In this document: piece after piece, positions 1 to 6,641 of the stretch
Layout: each line of letters starts with the position of its first letter
Position numbering within the stretch: the first letter of the stretch is position 1
From: a virus
Virus record (IMG/VR): IMGVR_UViG_3300042260_000270
Coordinates: 1-32,424 of that record
DNA: 32,424 bases
Reading direction: 5' to 3' (one strand)
Translations under genes and position numbers: made by a program
Notes under the pieces: model-generated
Seen by the model: only the letters and a program-made list of their open reading frames with translations
What the model was told of the DNA's origin: nothing
Database searches by the model: none

Positions 1-146
1 GTTTGCGGATCCTGCGCTGACTAATCTAATTGTATAAACGCCTAATGCGCTTGTACCTACATATTTCAGCGATCTACGGCCTGCGAATGGAGCATTGACA
101 AATTCTGTTGTTACCAATGTCGTTGTACAATTTTCATAGTCAAATT
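1..146. repeat. Terminal overlap of the contig, left copy (right copy 32279-32424)
   Basis: 146 bases recur at the right end with one mismatch (A at 127, C at 32405). The repeat lies inside a coding sequence that reads through the join without a frameshift, as expected when a circular or permuted genome is assembled linearly. A true terminal repeat is less likely because it does not lie at a gene boundary or near the terminase genes. Confidence 0.85.
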
Positions 147-1143
147 CAAACGATGCGTTCAAATTAAGATCGAATTGCTGCTGCGAAATATCAACAATTT
201 CCTGATATTTTTTAACCGGACGGCGTGGCGTTCTGAACAAATTTTGACCAATAGGCTGCATATTTGTTGGCACCACTTTCAACATATTTGTTGTAACGGA
301 TGACTGAGCAACTCCTGCTGAATTATAGATCCAATACTTTATGTTTTCAGATCCGGCGTTGAGATAGGCTTGTTTTGCCGTTAAAATTGCAGATCCGGTA
401 TATGTCCCGGCCTGTATTCCCTCGATGATACGTTGATCGCCGTATGACGAATTGTTAATGATATACCACCGGCCGAACGATTGAAACAACCGGCAATTAA
501 AGCCTATCAGGATTGATCGCAACGTTGTTTTAGCGTCATTAATGATATAGGAATCGTGAAAAAATCCAACCTTTTTGATAGTTACCTGATCAAATATGTT
601 TTTCCACGCAGAATCTGTTGCGATCCTTAAATCATTGCTAATGTAAATGTCAAAACCCAAGGACAGATTGCCCAAAGCATTGTACATAAATTGCCAAAGC
701 GTTGGGTTGTCTGTACCGATCGCCGGCATCCAAGTGTCATAAGCGTCTAATTGACCTAAATTATCCGTTGCCGTAACTGACAAAGAATATGGCGTTGAAA
801 CCAAAGCCTGAGAATATAGGTCATTTACAACCCAACCTGCCCAAAACGTAGCCCAAGTGCCGGCTGACGATTCGTAATAAATTACAACTTTGTATTCTCT
901 TTCATCGTACAGGTAAAAATCGTCATAGGTAACGTCATCCGTTACCATTAAATTCAAGGTGCATTGAGATCCAATTAATGGCTCATAAATATCCTCATCT
1001 GCTTTCCATTCAATTTCTACCGGTTCAGACGTTCCAATCATAGGTAAAACGCTGCCTGAATATCCGTTTTTAAATATCTCAACCTTGCGTTTATTGCCTT
1101 TTAGATCGGCAAATTCCAATCTGTATTTTACACCGTATGCCAT
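1..1143 (-). CDS. Distal tail / baseplate protein, N-terminal part (gene continues at 31496-32278)
   Basis: The reading frame starts with ATG at 1143, directly after the tape measure gene (4 nt gap), and runs open through base 1 without a stop. Because bases 1-146 repeat at the right end, the frame continues at 32278 and ends at 31496, giving a 641-aa protein, of which 381 aa lie here. Position after the tape measure is where siphoviruses encode distal tail and tail-associated proteins. Around residue 327 onward it reads like the start of a carbohydrate-binding jelly-roll module (an NASFEFDYEN sequence followed by beta-rich sequence), so host-surface binding is plausible. Residue 339 is Cys in this copy and Trp in the right-hand copy. 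The tail role is inferred from position and composition; no catalytic motif is visible. Confidence 0.75.
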   Translation of the reverse strand, partial: MAYGVKYRLEFADLKGNKRKVEIFKNGYSGSVLPMIGTSEPVEIEWKADEDIYEPLIGSQCTLNLMVTDDVTYDDFYLYDEREYKVVIYYESSAGTWATFWAGWVVNDLYSQALVSTPYSLSVTATDNLGQLDAYDTWMPAIGTDNPTLWQFMYNALGNLSLGFDIYISNDLRIATDSAWKNIFDQVTIKKVGFFHDSYIINDAKTTLRSILIGFNCRLFQSFGRWYIINNSSYGDQRIIEGIQAGTYTGSAILTAKQAYLNAGSENIKYWIYNSAGVAQSSVTTNMLKVVPTNMQPIGQNLFRTPRRPVKKYQEIVDISQQQFDLNLNASFEFDYENCTTTLVTTEFVNAPFAGRRSLKYVGTSALGVYTIRLVSAGSAN

Positions 1144-1147
1144 ATTG

Positions 1148-3682
1148 TTATCCTATTCTGTTTCTTTGTTTTTCGGCTCTTTGTAAAGCTACAACCAAAT
1201 CTTGACCGCGCAATACAAATTCCCCTGACATTGCGCCGCTTCCGCCGCCGTTTCCTTGATCTAGCATACCCTGTAATTTGCTTAATGGCGCAATTACCTC
1301 CGGATTTGATTTTGCGCCCGGATATTCACCCATTAAACCCATTGTTGGGCCTGAAACGATACCACCCGCAGCAAATGCCGGAACACTACTAAATGCGGAT
1401 GCAACCGCAGCCACACCCATTGCAATAAATGGTAATAATGCGAAAATTGCACCCGGCCCTGCCGCTTGTGCTGACTTTGCACCTGCATCAATTGCGCCTG
1501 CTGTTGCTGATGCTTTTGATGCTGCAATCTGCCCTTTTGTGATCAACGCATTTTTCAATGCCTCCGCAGCATATTGAACACCGAATTGTAATAATGTGCT
1601 CAAAAATCCTTCTAATCCTGTTTGCGCCAATCCAAATGATGCAACAATTGAATTTCCCAACGATCCAAATGCCCCGCTGACTGTTGTTGCCATTGAATTA
1701 ACTTGTTCCATATACAGGCCATATTGTTCTGCCTGCAAATCTAATTGCGTTTTTTGTGCAATGGTGGATTCTGTGATTTTTTTATCCATCAATGCCATTG
1801 GTGATGGAATATCAATTGTAATCCCACGCAATTTGTTTAATGATGTGAAAAATTCACTTGTTGTAATATCGTAATTGAACCATTTTTTTAACAATTCAAC
1901 GTTTTCACGGCCTTTCTCCCCGGTCATCAGCATCAGTTTTTTGGAAAAAATTTCCATATCCGCTAATGTTCGGGCATCACCATCTTTCTTAATTTGGTAT
2001 AATGCCTTTTCTGTTTCCTCCGCTGATTTTATACGTGCTTTGTATAATTTCATTTCAGGTGAATCACCTGCGCCCGGTTGCCCTCCAACTTTTGGTGGTG
2101 CTGTTGCTCCTTTTCCTGTACCTGTTGGAGAATCAACAGCATTCAAATCAATATTGGCTAATTTGGCTGTTTTTTTGATTAACTCATCGATGTTTTTTAA
2201 TTCTTGATCTGTGGTTTTTTTACGTTCCGCTGCACCATATTTCATTGCGTTTTGCGCACCTAAAAATGGCGATGCAGATGCAAATTTACCCCACGCATCA
2301 GCCAATGCCCCCGCTGCCGTTGTTCCTGCATCCGTTTCACCTGTTTGCAAAGACAATTTTTGGGCCATTAATTGTTCAATCTTTGCGTTGGCTGCCATTA
2401 CCAATGCTTTCTGCCTTAATGATCCGATATATTTATCAATGGACTTTTGCGCTTTATCTGTGCCAACGGTTTCCAATGTAATCCCTTTCAAATAATCAGG
2501 GGAAATTGCGTTGATTGCCGTAATTGCTTTTTTCCTTTCATCCATCGCAACATTCTGATTCTTTGCGATTTTTACTAACCTTTGTAATTCGGCTTCCTCA
2601 CGTATTGTTGATTTTACCGATTCATCCTTTAATGTGTTCAATTCACCCTGAACATCGGTCATTTTCTTAAATACACCGGCCTGCAATAAATATGCACCTG
2701 TCAATGCCGCCACCAAAGATGTAATTGCCACCAATGGATTTGCCATCATCGCAGCCCAAAGAAATTTCACGGCCTTTGTCGCATTTGTAAACCCGGTGAT
2801 CATATTCTGTGATAAAAACCCAACGGCCATCAATACCGGCCCGATTGCAGCAACTAAACCGCCCAACACCATGATGATTGTTTTGGTCGTTGTGGATGTT
2901 TCTGAAATTGCCACCATTAGGCTGTTCATTGCCTTAAATGCTTTGGTAACGTATGGCAATACTACCTGTCCAAATTGTGCCCCAACCTGTTTCAATGATT
3001 CGGCAAACATACGCATCTGATTGGCTGCACCGCCTCCTGTACGTTCAAAGTCACCGTGTGCGTTTTTAGTTACAGATAAAACGTAATTGTATCGCAACAT
3101 TACCTTTTCGGCCTGTGACATTTCATCGTAGGATTTTTTGATCCCTGTCGAAAATGCGTATGCTTTAATGTTGGCCTCAGTCATTACAATACCCAACCTT
3201 TTCAATGATTCGGTTTCACCTGTAAAGATTCCGGCCAATGCTGTTTGAACCTGATCAATGCCAATGTTTTTGAATGATGCCAAATCACCGGCCAATCCAA
3301 CTAATGATGTGGATAATTTTGCAGCCTCCGATGTACTGACACCCATACCGGTTGCCATATCACCAAACAATGCCGCCATATCCAATGCCGTACCCTCAGC
3401 AATACCAAAGGATGTCAATGCCGTTTTGGCGAATGCCTGAACCTCAGCCGCTGAACTTTTGAATGACACATCAACTTTGTTCATCGATTCGTTAAAATCA
3501 GATGCCAATTTGATTGCTGCGCCACCCGCCAATGTCAACGGTGCTGTGACATACATTGACATTGATTTGCCAATTTCGGATGCTTTTTTCCCAAAATTGG
3601 TTAATTCTTTGTCTGCTCTTGATAATGCGGCTTCTAATTCTTTGGAATTACCGCTGATTATTACTTCTAGTAAACTTGCCAT
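1148..3682 (-). CDS. Tail tape measure protein
   Basis: This 844-aa protein should fix the length of the tail tube and be ejected with the DNA. It starts like many tape measure proteins: an N-terminal coiled segment with ELEAALSRADKELTNFGKKA, followed by an Ala/Gly-rich region. Hydrophobic segments lie near residues 270-330 (TTKTIIMVLGGLVAAIGPVL and following) and again near 745-775, and charged helical stretches lie between them. The C-terminus has the common AAGGIVSGPTMGLMGE-type Gly-rich motif. Using about 0.15 nm per residue, the tail would be roughly 125 nm long, which fits a siphovirus. It follows the G/GT chaperone genes, the universal order in long-tailed phages, and is separated from them by a terminator-like hairpin. 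Confidence 0.93.
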   Translation of the reverse strand: MASLLEVIISGNSKELEAALSRADKELTNFGKKASEIGKSMSMYVTAPLTLAGGAAIKLASDFNESMNKVDVSFKSSAAEVQAFAKTALTSFGIAEGTALDMAALFGDMATGMGVSTSEAAKLSTSLVGLAGDLASFKNIGIDQVQTALAGIFTGETESLKRLGIVMTEANIKAYAFSTGIKKSYDEMSQAEKVMLRYNYVLSVTKNAHGDFERTGGGAANQMRMFAESLKQVGAQFGQVVLPYVTKAFKAMNSLMVAISETSTTTKTIIMVLGGLVAAIGPVLMAVGFLSQNMITGFTNATKAVKFLWAAMMANPLVAITSLVAALTGAYLLQAGVFKKMTDVQGELNTLKDESVKSTIREEAELQRLVKIAKNQNVAMDERKKAITAINAISPDYLKGITLETVGTDKAQKSIDKYIGSLRQKALVMAANAKIEQLMAQKLSLQTGETDAGTTAAGALADAWGKFASASPFLGAQNAMKYGAAERKKTTDQELKNIDELIKKTAKLANIDLNAVDSPTGTGKGATAPPKVGGQPGAGDSPEMKLYKARIKSAEETEKALYQIKKDGDARTLADMEIFSKKLMLMTGEKGRENVELLKKWFNYDITTSEFFTSLNKLRGITIDIPSPMALMDKKITESTIAQKTQLDLQAEQYGLYMEQVNSMATTVSGAFGSLGNSIVASFGLAQTGLEGFLSTLLQFGVQYAAEALKNALITKGQIAASKASATAGAIDAGAKSAQAAGPGAIFALLPFIAMGVAAVASAFSSVPAFAAGGIVSGPTMGLMGEYPGAKSNPEVIAPLSKLQGMLDQGNGGGSGAMSGEFVLRGQDLVVALQRAEKQRNRIG

Positions 3683-3689
3683 GCTGTAA

Positions 3690-3732
3690 AGTTAAAAAAA
3701 AAGCCAACCCATTATTTGGTTTGGCTTTTTTC
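3690..3732 (-). terminator. Rho-independent terminator-like hairpin between GT chaperone and tape measure genes
   Basis: On the minus strand a GCCAA/TTGGC stem (3703-3707 with 3721-3725) is extended by A-T pairs (3697-3702 with 3726-3731) and is followed by a run of nine T. The stop codon of the GT frame lies in its loop. It may reduce read-through from the chaperone and tube genes into the tape measure gene; a near-consensus -7 box (TAACTTTA) follows it just before the tape measure start at 3682. Confidence 0.7.
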
Positions 3733-4047
3733 AATTTGATCCAAAAATGCTTTGAATTGTTCCGGTGTGGACTTTGGTTTCCCTTTCTCCAAAAACACAT
3801 CCTGTGGCAATGGGAATAATTTATCAGGTGTGATTAACTGTGAACGTTTCGTGGCTTGTGAATTTATTATTGTTGTACTTGTGAACCTGTGCATCTCCCA
3901 ATGCAGGTTAACATTTACGCTCCATGACTCCCCCAACAACGCATTTTCTTTCCAAGTATTGCGCCAAAAATTGTCCGGTGGTATTCCTGCCTGACCTATA
4001 TAAAAGTCCAACATTGAATCCCATGTTAGGGGTTTTTCGGCTTTGGG
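3712..4047 (-). CDS. Tail assembly chaperone, T extension made by -1 frameshift (GT protein)
   Basis: This is the downstream half of the frameshifted chaperone. Shifting back one base after codon 124 of the G gene enters this frame at 4047. The frame stays open through an in-frame ATG at 4014 (MLDFYIGQAG) to a stop at 3712, adding 111 aa and giving a GT product of about 235 aa. GT proteins bind the tape measure protein during tail assembly while the G part recruits tube subunits. The segment with TWDSMLDFY and FWRNTWKE is Trp-rich like other T domains. Independent translation from the ATG at 4014 is the alternative, but no separate leader is apparent there. Confidence 0.8.
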   Translation of the reverse strand, partial: PKAEKPLTWDSMLDFYIGQAGIPPDNFWRNTWKENALLGESWSVNVNLHWEMHRFTSTTIINSQATKRSQLITPDKLFPLPQDVFLEKGKPKSTPEQFKAFLDQIEKSQTK

Positions 4048-4418
4048 TTTTTTGTAGATTTTTGAACGTTTCTACGAACACCGGCATTCAGGTCATTGCC
4101 CAAAATTCGGGATTGCATTAATGTTTCCACTAATAATGTCAATGCACTTTGGTCAACATCCTCCATCCAATCGCCAACCGAATAAACCGTGTAATCGATT
4201 TCATTTCCGTTTTCTTGATCATATGCCAATAAACCGGAATAAACCAACGCACGCATTGATGATAATGATAAACCACTCCCAAAAACTTTGTCGATTTCTG
4301 AAATGCTGTACCCGGATGCCTGTTCAAAGGCCGCCCAAAAATTCATTGAAAAATGTAGGGTGCGAATTTTACCGCCAATATTTAATTGACAATACCCTCT
4401 TTTTTGATTGACTTCCAT
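4026..4418 (-). CDS. Tail assembly chaperone G
   Basis: This 130-aa protein lies between the tail tube and tape measure genes, the standard place for the G chaperone. It is a small alpha-rich protein starting MEVNQKRGYCQLNIGGK with a long amphipathic middle. Its last codons are ACA AAA AAC, giving a canonical A-AAA-AAC slippery heptamer seven codons before the stop at 4026. The overlap with the open -1 frame downstream is the strongest argument for the assignment. It should keep tape measure and tube subunits assembly-competent and be absent from the finished virion. Confidence 0.85.
   Translation of the reverse strand: MEVNQKRGYCQLNIGGKIRTLHFSMNFWAAFEQASGYSISEIDKVFGSGLSLSSMRALVYSGLLAYDQENGNEIDYTVYSVGDWMEDVDQSALTLLVETLMQSRILGNDLNAGVRRNVQKSTKNPKPKNP
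4047..4053 (-). other. Programmed -1 ribosomal frameshift site (A-AAA-AAC)
   Basis: The minus strand reads AAAAAAC at 4053-4047. In the G frame (codon first bases at 4052 and 4049) this parses exactly as A AAA AAC. The -1 frame downstream is open for 112 codons, including the stop, whereas the zero frame stops at 4026. Confidence 0.85.
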
Positions 4419-4447
4419 TTGTGTTTGATTAGGTGATAAACTCTAAA

Positions 4448-4475
4448 CCCCTGCACCATTTTACCGATGCAGGGG
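4448..4475 (-). terminator. Strong hairpin after the tail tube gene
   Basis: A perfect 8-bp stem (CCCCTGCA at 4448-4455 with TGCAGGGG at 4468-4475) encloses a 12-nt loop, 22 nt after the tube gene stop. The following minus-strand bases are only weakly T-rich (TTTAGAGTTTAT), so partial attenuation or 3'-end protection of the abundant tube mRNA is likelier than full termination. Confidence 0.6.
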
Positions 4476-4496
4476 GATGTATTTTAATTCAACAAA

Positions 4497-4907
4497 TTAT
4501 GCGTTTGTTGACTTAACAATTGCGCCTGTCAATGTGATTGAACCGCTGAATGTTACCGCTGCCTCCATTTCTGCCGATTGCTCGATTGATGCAATGTATC
4601 CCTCAGCCGTGTAAACTGTGTCACCTGATGCAGCCGTTCCGAATACACACGTGATGATTGTACGGTTTAAAACGAAATCAACTAATTCCTCAGCATTTGC
4701 AGCCGATGCGTAGTTCACTAAACCATCAAACGAAATTTCGCCTGATCGTAAACCGCTGATTCCCTCAGACCAACCGCCTGAATCCTTTGTTGTTGCATCT
4801 GCAATGTCCTGTGAAATAGACAATGTGCATGATGTTGTGTGTGCAATGGCCGTTCCTTCAACTTTGATTAATAGGTTCGTGCCGTTAAATACTCCCGATG
4901 TTGCCAT
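4497..4907 (-). CDS. Major tail tube protein
   Basis: This 136-aa beta-rich protein begins MATSGVFNGTNLLIKVEG and contains TKDSGGWSEGISGLRSGEI, a pattern typical of the TP901-1/lambda-V-like tube fold (a G-W-x-E-x-x-x-G-x-R-S loop after an early beta hairpin). It should polymerise as hexameric rings forming the tail tube. It lies upstream of the G/GT chaperones, as expected. It has its own TATATTTG -7 box and a strong hairpin after it, consistent with high expression. It is a paralogue of the next gene upstream (4960-5409). Confidence 0.85.
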   Translation of the reverse strand: MATSGVFNGTNLLIKVEGTAIAHTTSCTLSISQDIADATTKDSGGWSEGISGLRSGEISFDGLVNYASAANAEELVDFVLNRTIITCVFGTAASGDTVYTAEGYIASIEQSAEMEAAVTFSGSITLTGAIVKSTNA

Positions 4908-4940
4908 ATTTTTGTTTAATTTTTATGCTCTTATTTTATG

Positions 4941-4948
4941 CAAATATA
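4941..4948 (-). promoter_or_regulatory. Bacteroidota-type -7 box before the major tail tube gene
   Basis: The minus strand reads TATATTTG, matching TAnnTTTG exactly, 34 nt before the start codon at 4907. No clear -33 TTTG element was found at the usual spacing. Confidence 0.5.
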
Positions 4949-4959
4949 TTCAATTTCAA

Positions 4960-5409
4960 TTATACATTTTGCCACTGAATATTTAAGTTTTCCCAATTGG
5001 TAAACACCTGATTCCATATCAATCGTGCATCGGTATAAATACGGCCCGAAATTGTGAAATCAACCGAATACGTGGATACGTTTTCCATTTGGCTGATCTG
5101 CTCCACATTGTTGATGTATCCCAATCCATAGTAAAACATCCCGGCCGTTTGGAACACCCATTGCACCTGTGATCGGGTGATAATCCGTTCCACAAAGTCA
5201 TTAAAACTGACCTGATCCGAATAATCAATTAAACCCTCAGCCGAAAAGGATGCTGACCGTTTACCGGCCAACACCTCTTTCCAACCTTGTGAATCCTTAT
5301 TGGTAAATTCGGCCATATCCATCTGTAAAGACATTGTGGCTGACTTGGAATGTCCTAATGCCACATCGCCTTCATACAAAACAACATTTGTGCCGTTTAC
5401 TAATGCCAT
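4960..5409 (-). CDS. Second tail tube-like protein (paralogue)
   Basis: This 149-aa protein shares the architecture and key positions of its neighbour at 4497-4907: an early NGTNVVLYEGDVALGHS segment, then FTNKDSQGWKEVLAGKRSAS, then a VERIITRSQVQWVF segment matching VDFVLNRTIITCVF. It ends with an extra C-terminal extension of about 15 residues rich in Trp and Asn. It could be a minor tube subunit, a tube initiator or terminator ring, or a decorated second tube protein. The paralogy is seen directly; the specific role is not. Confidence 0.75.
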   Translation of the reverse strand: MALVNGTNVVLYEGDVALGHSKSATMSLQMDMAEFTNKDSQGWKEVLAGKRSASFSAEGLIDYSDQVSFNDFVERIITRSQVQWVFQTAGMFYYGLGYINNVEQISQMENVSTYSVDFTISGRIYTDARLIWNQVFTNWENLNIQWQNV

Positions 5410-5742
5410 CTAAACTGCCGGTGATTCGATTTCCGGTTCTACCGGTTCAGGTTGTGGTGGTACAGGTGGAATATAATCGCCTGTGATGGTCAAATTTAAC
5501 TGCTCCGCAATCCAACTCCACGCATAGGCATCAACTTCCCATTGTGCATACGCATCGCCTGTCATTGTCAAATTACCCTGTGCAACCTGTGCGCCTAATG
5601 TTTGATCGTCATTTTGTGCGCTTAATGAATAGTAAAACGTTGCAGAATTGCCCAACGTTACATTTACCGCATACGCATTTAAAATGGTTGCCTTTAATGT
5701 TTTGCCATTATCCCAAATGGAAACCGGTTCGATTGTCTTCAT
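5410..5742 (-). CDS. Unknown structural protein, tail region
   Basis: This 110-aa protein is beta-rich (NAYAVNVTLGNSATFYYSLS) and ends in a Pro/Glu-rich tail (IPPVPPQPEPVEPEIE). Its stop abuts the start of the second tube protein, so the genes are translationally coupled. I do not recognise a family. The context suggests a tail accessory or fibre-associated protein; the acidic proline tail could be an exposed linker. Confidence 0.65.
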   Translation of the reverse strand: MKTIEPVSIWDNGKTLKATILNAYAVNVTLGNSATFYYSLSAQNDDQTLGAQVAQGNLTMTGDAYAQWEVDAYAWSWIAEQLNLTITGDYIPPVPPQPEPVEPEIESPAV

Positions 5743-5746
5743 TATC

Positions 5747-6157
5747 TTAAATTTCTACGTTTTCTACCTCAATTTCTTTGAAATCAACACCATTCACCCA
5801 ATCTTTCAACCACACAAATTCTTCTAATCCATCAGGATTGATGATTTCAATCACCTCAAATTCAACCTCAGTCAAATTCAATTTCTTTGATTCTGCGTTT
5901 AATTTCTTCAAATTCTCTTTTGTGTAAAAATAGCCGCCATTTTCTTTCAATAATAGATTGCCATCTTTATCAACTGATGCATTTTCCAAACGCAAATCAT
6001 CCGCTAATTCATCATATTTTTCCAAATATGACTTCAATTTCTCGCTAATTTTAGCCAATTTCTTTTGTGCCTTTGTTTTTCCATCTCCAACGAAATGTTT
6101 TAAAACCTGTGCTAATACAATGATTTCTGCGTAATTCTTTTTGATACTTTTTGCCAT
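5747..6157 (-). CDS. Unknown charged helical protein
   Basis: This 136-aa protein is very rich in Lys and Glu. Its first 65 residues probably form a coiled coil (KTKAQKKLAKISEKLKSYLE), followed by an acidic C-terminal half (EVEFEVIEIINPDGLEEF). It is preceded by a TATATTTG -7 box at 6186-6193. It sits between the fibre genes and the tube genes, so a fibre chaperone or scaffold is possible, but no family is recognised. Confidence 0.65.
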   Translation of the reverse strand: MAKSIKKNYAEIIVLAQVLKHFVGDGKTKAQKKLAKISEKLKSYLEKYDELADDLRLENASVDKDGNLLLKENGGYFYTKENLKKLNAESKKLNLTEVEFEVIEIINPDGLEEFVWLKDWVNGVDFKEIEVENVEI

Positions 6158-6185
6158 TTTATGTGCTGATTAGATTATTAATGTA

Positions 6186-6193
6186 CAAATATA
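6186..6193 (-). promoter_or_regulatory. Bacteroidota-type -7 box before the gene at 5747-6157
   Basis: The minus strand reads TATATTTG, an exact TAnnTTTG match, 29 nt before the ATG at 6157 and within the 39-nt gap between two genes. Confidence 0.45.
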
Positions 6194-6196
6194 CGA

Positions 6197-6640
6197 TTAT
6201 GGACAATACGTTGAACCGCTCACAATCTGAATTGATCCGTTGTATCCGGATGGAATGTTTGTTTGTGGCCCTTGTGATATTCCATTGTAATAAAAAAATC
6301 TGTTAGTAAATCCGGGCAATACATAACGCTGACCAACTCCCAATGTTGGGGAAATACGTGTCCACGCACCTGCACCGCCATCACACGCTGTCAATTGATA
6401 ATACGTGTATTGAACAGCTACCAATTGACTTTTAACCACCAATTCGTTGTTTGGAACACCGGACAATGGCGCTGATTGAATTTCAATATACGATTGAATT
6501 AATTCCCTACGCACGCAACGCGATGCCGGTACACCTGATGGTGGCATCGGTAATAATTGTAGGAAATACCCATTATTGCAGGCATTTATTAAGCTATCCC
6601 ACGAACACGTTTGATTGGATGCGACTGATGTCCATTGCAT
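6197..6640 (-). CDS. Putative fibre-tip or adhesin-like protein
   Basis: This 147-aa protein starts one base after the stop of the large fibre gene and is therefore probably coupled to it. It contains several Cys (CSWDSLINACNNGYF, ASRCVRR, LTACDGG, and a final YCP), which may form disulfides, and many aromatic residues in beta-like sequence. A small gene directly downstream of a fibre often encodes a tip adhesin or a fibre chaperone. No family is recognised, so the role is positional inference. Confidence 0.6.
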   Translation of the reverse strand: MQWTSVASNQTCSWDSLINACNNGYFLQLLPMPPSGVPASRCVRRELIQSYIEIQSAPLSGVPNNELVVKSQLVAVQYTYYQLTACDGGAGAWTRISPTLGVGQRYVLPGFTNRFFYYNGISQGPQTNIPSGYNGSIQIVSGSTYCP

Positions 6641-6641
6641 A

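Noticed and set aside
1-146. A genuine direct terminal repeat or an insertion-sequence repeat
   Set aside because: It lies within one continuous coding frame and is explained by assembly overlap of a circular or permuted genome.
1278-3689. Long open frames on the plus strand opposite the tape measure gene
   Set aside because: Their low-complexity Ala/Asn/Pro-rich products mirror the codon bias of the minus-strand gene and show no domains or leaders.
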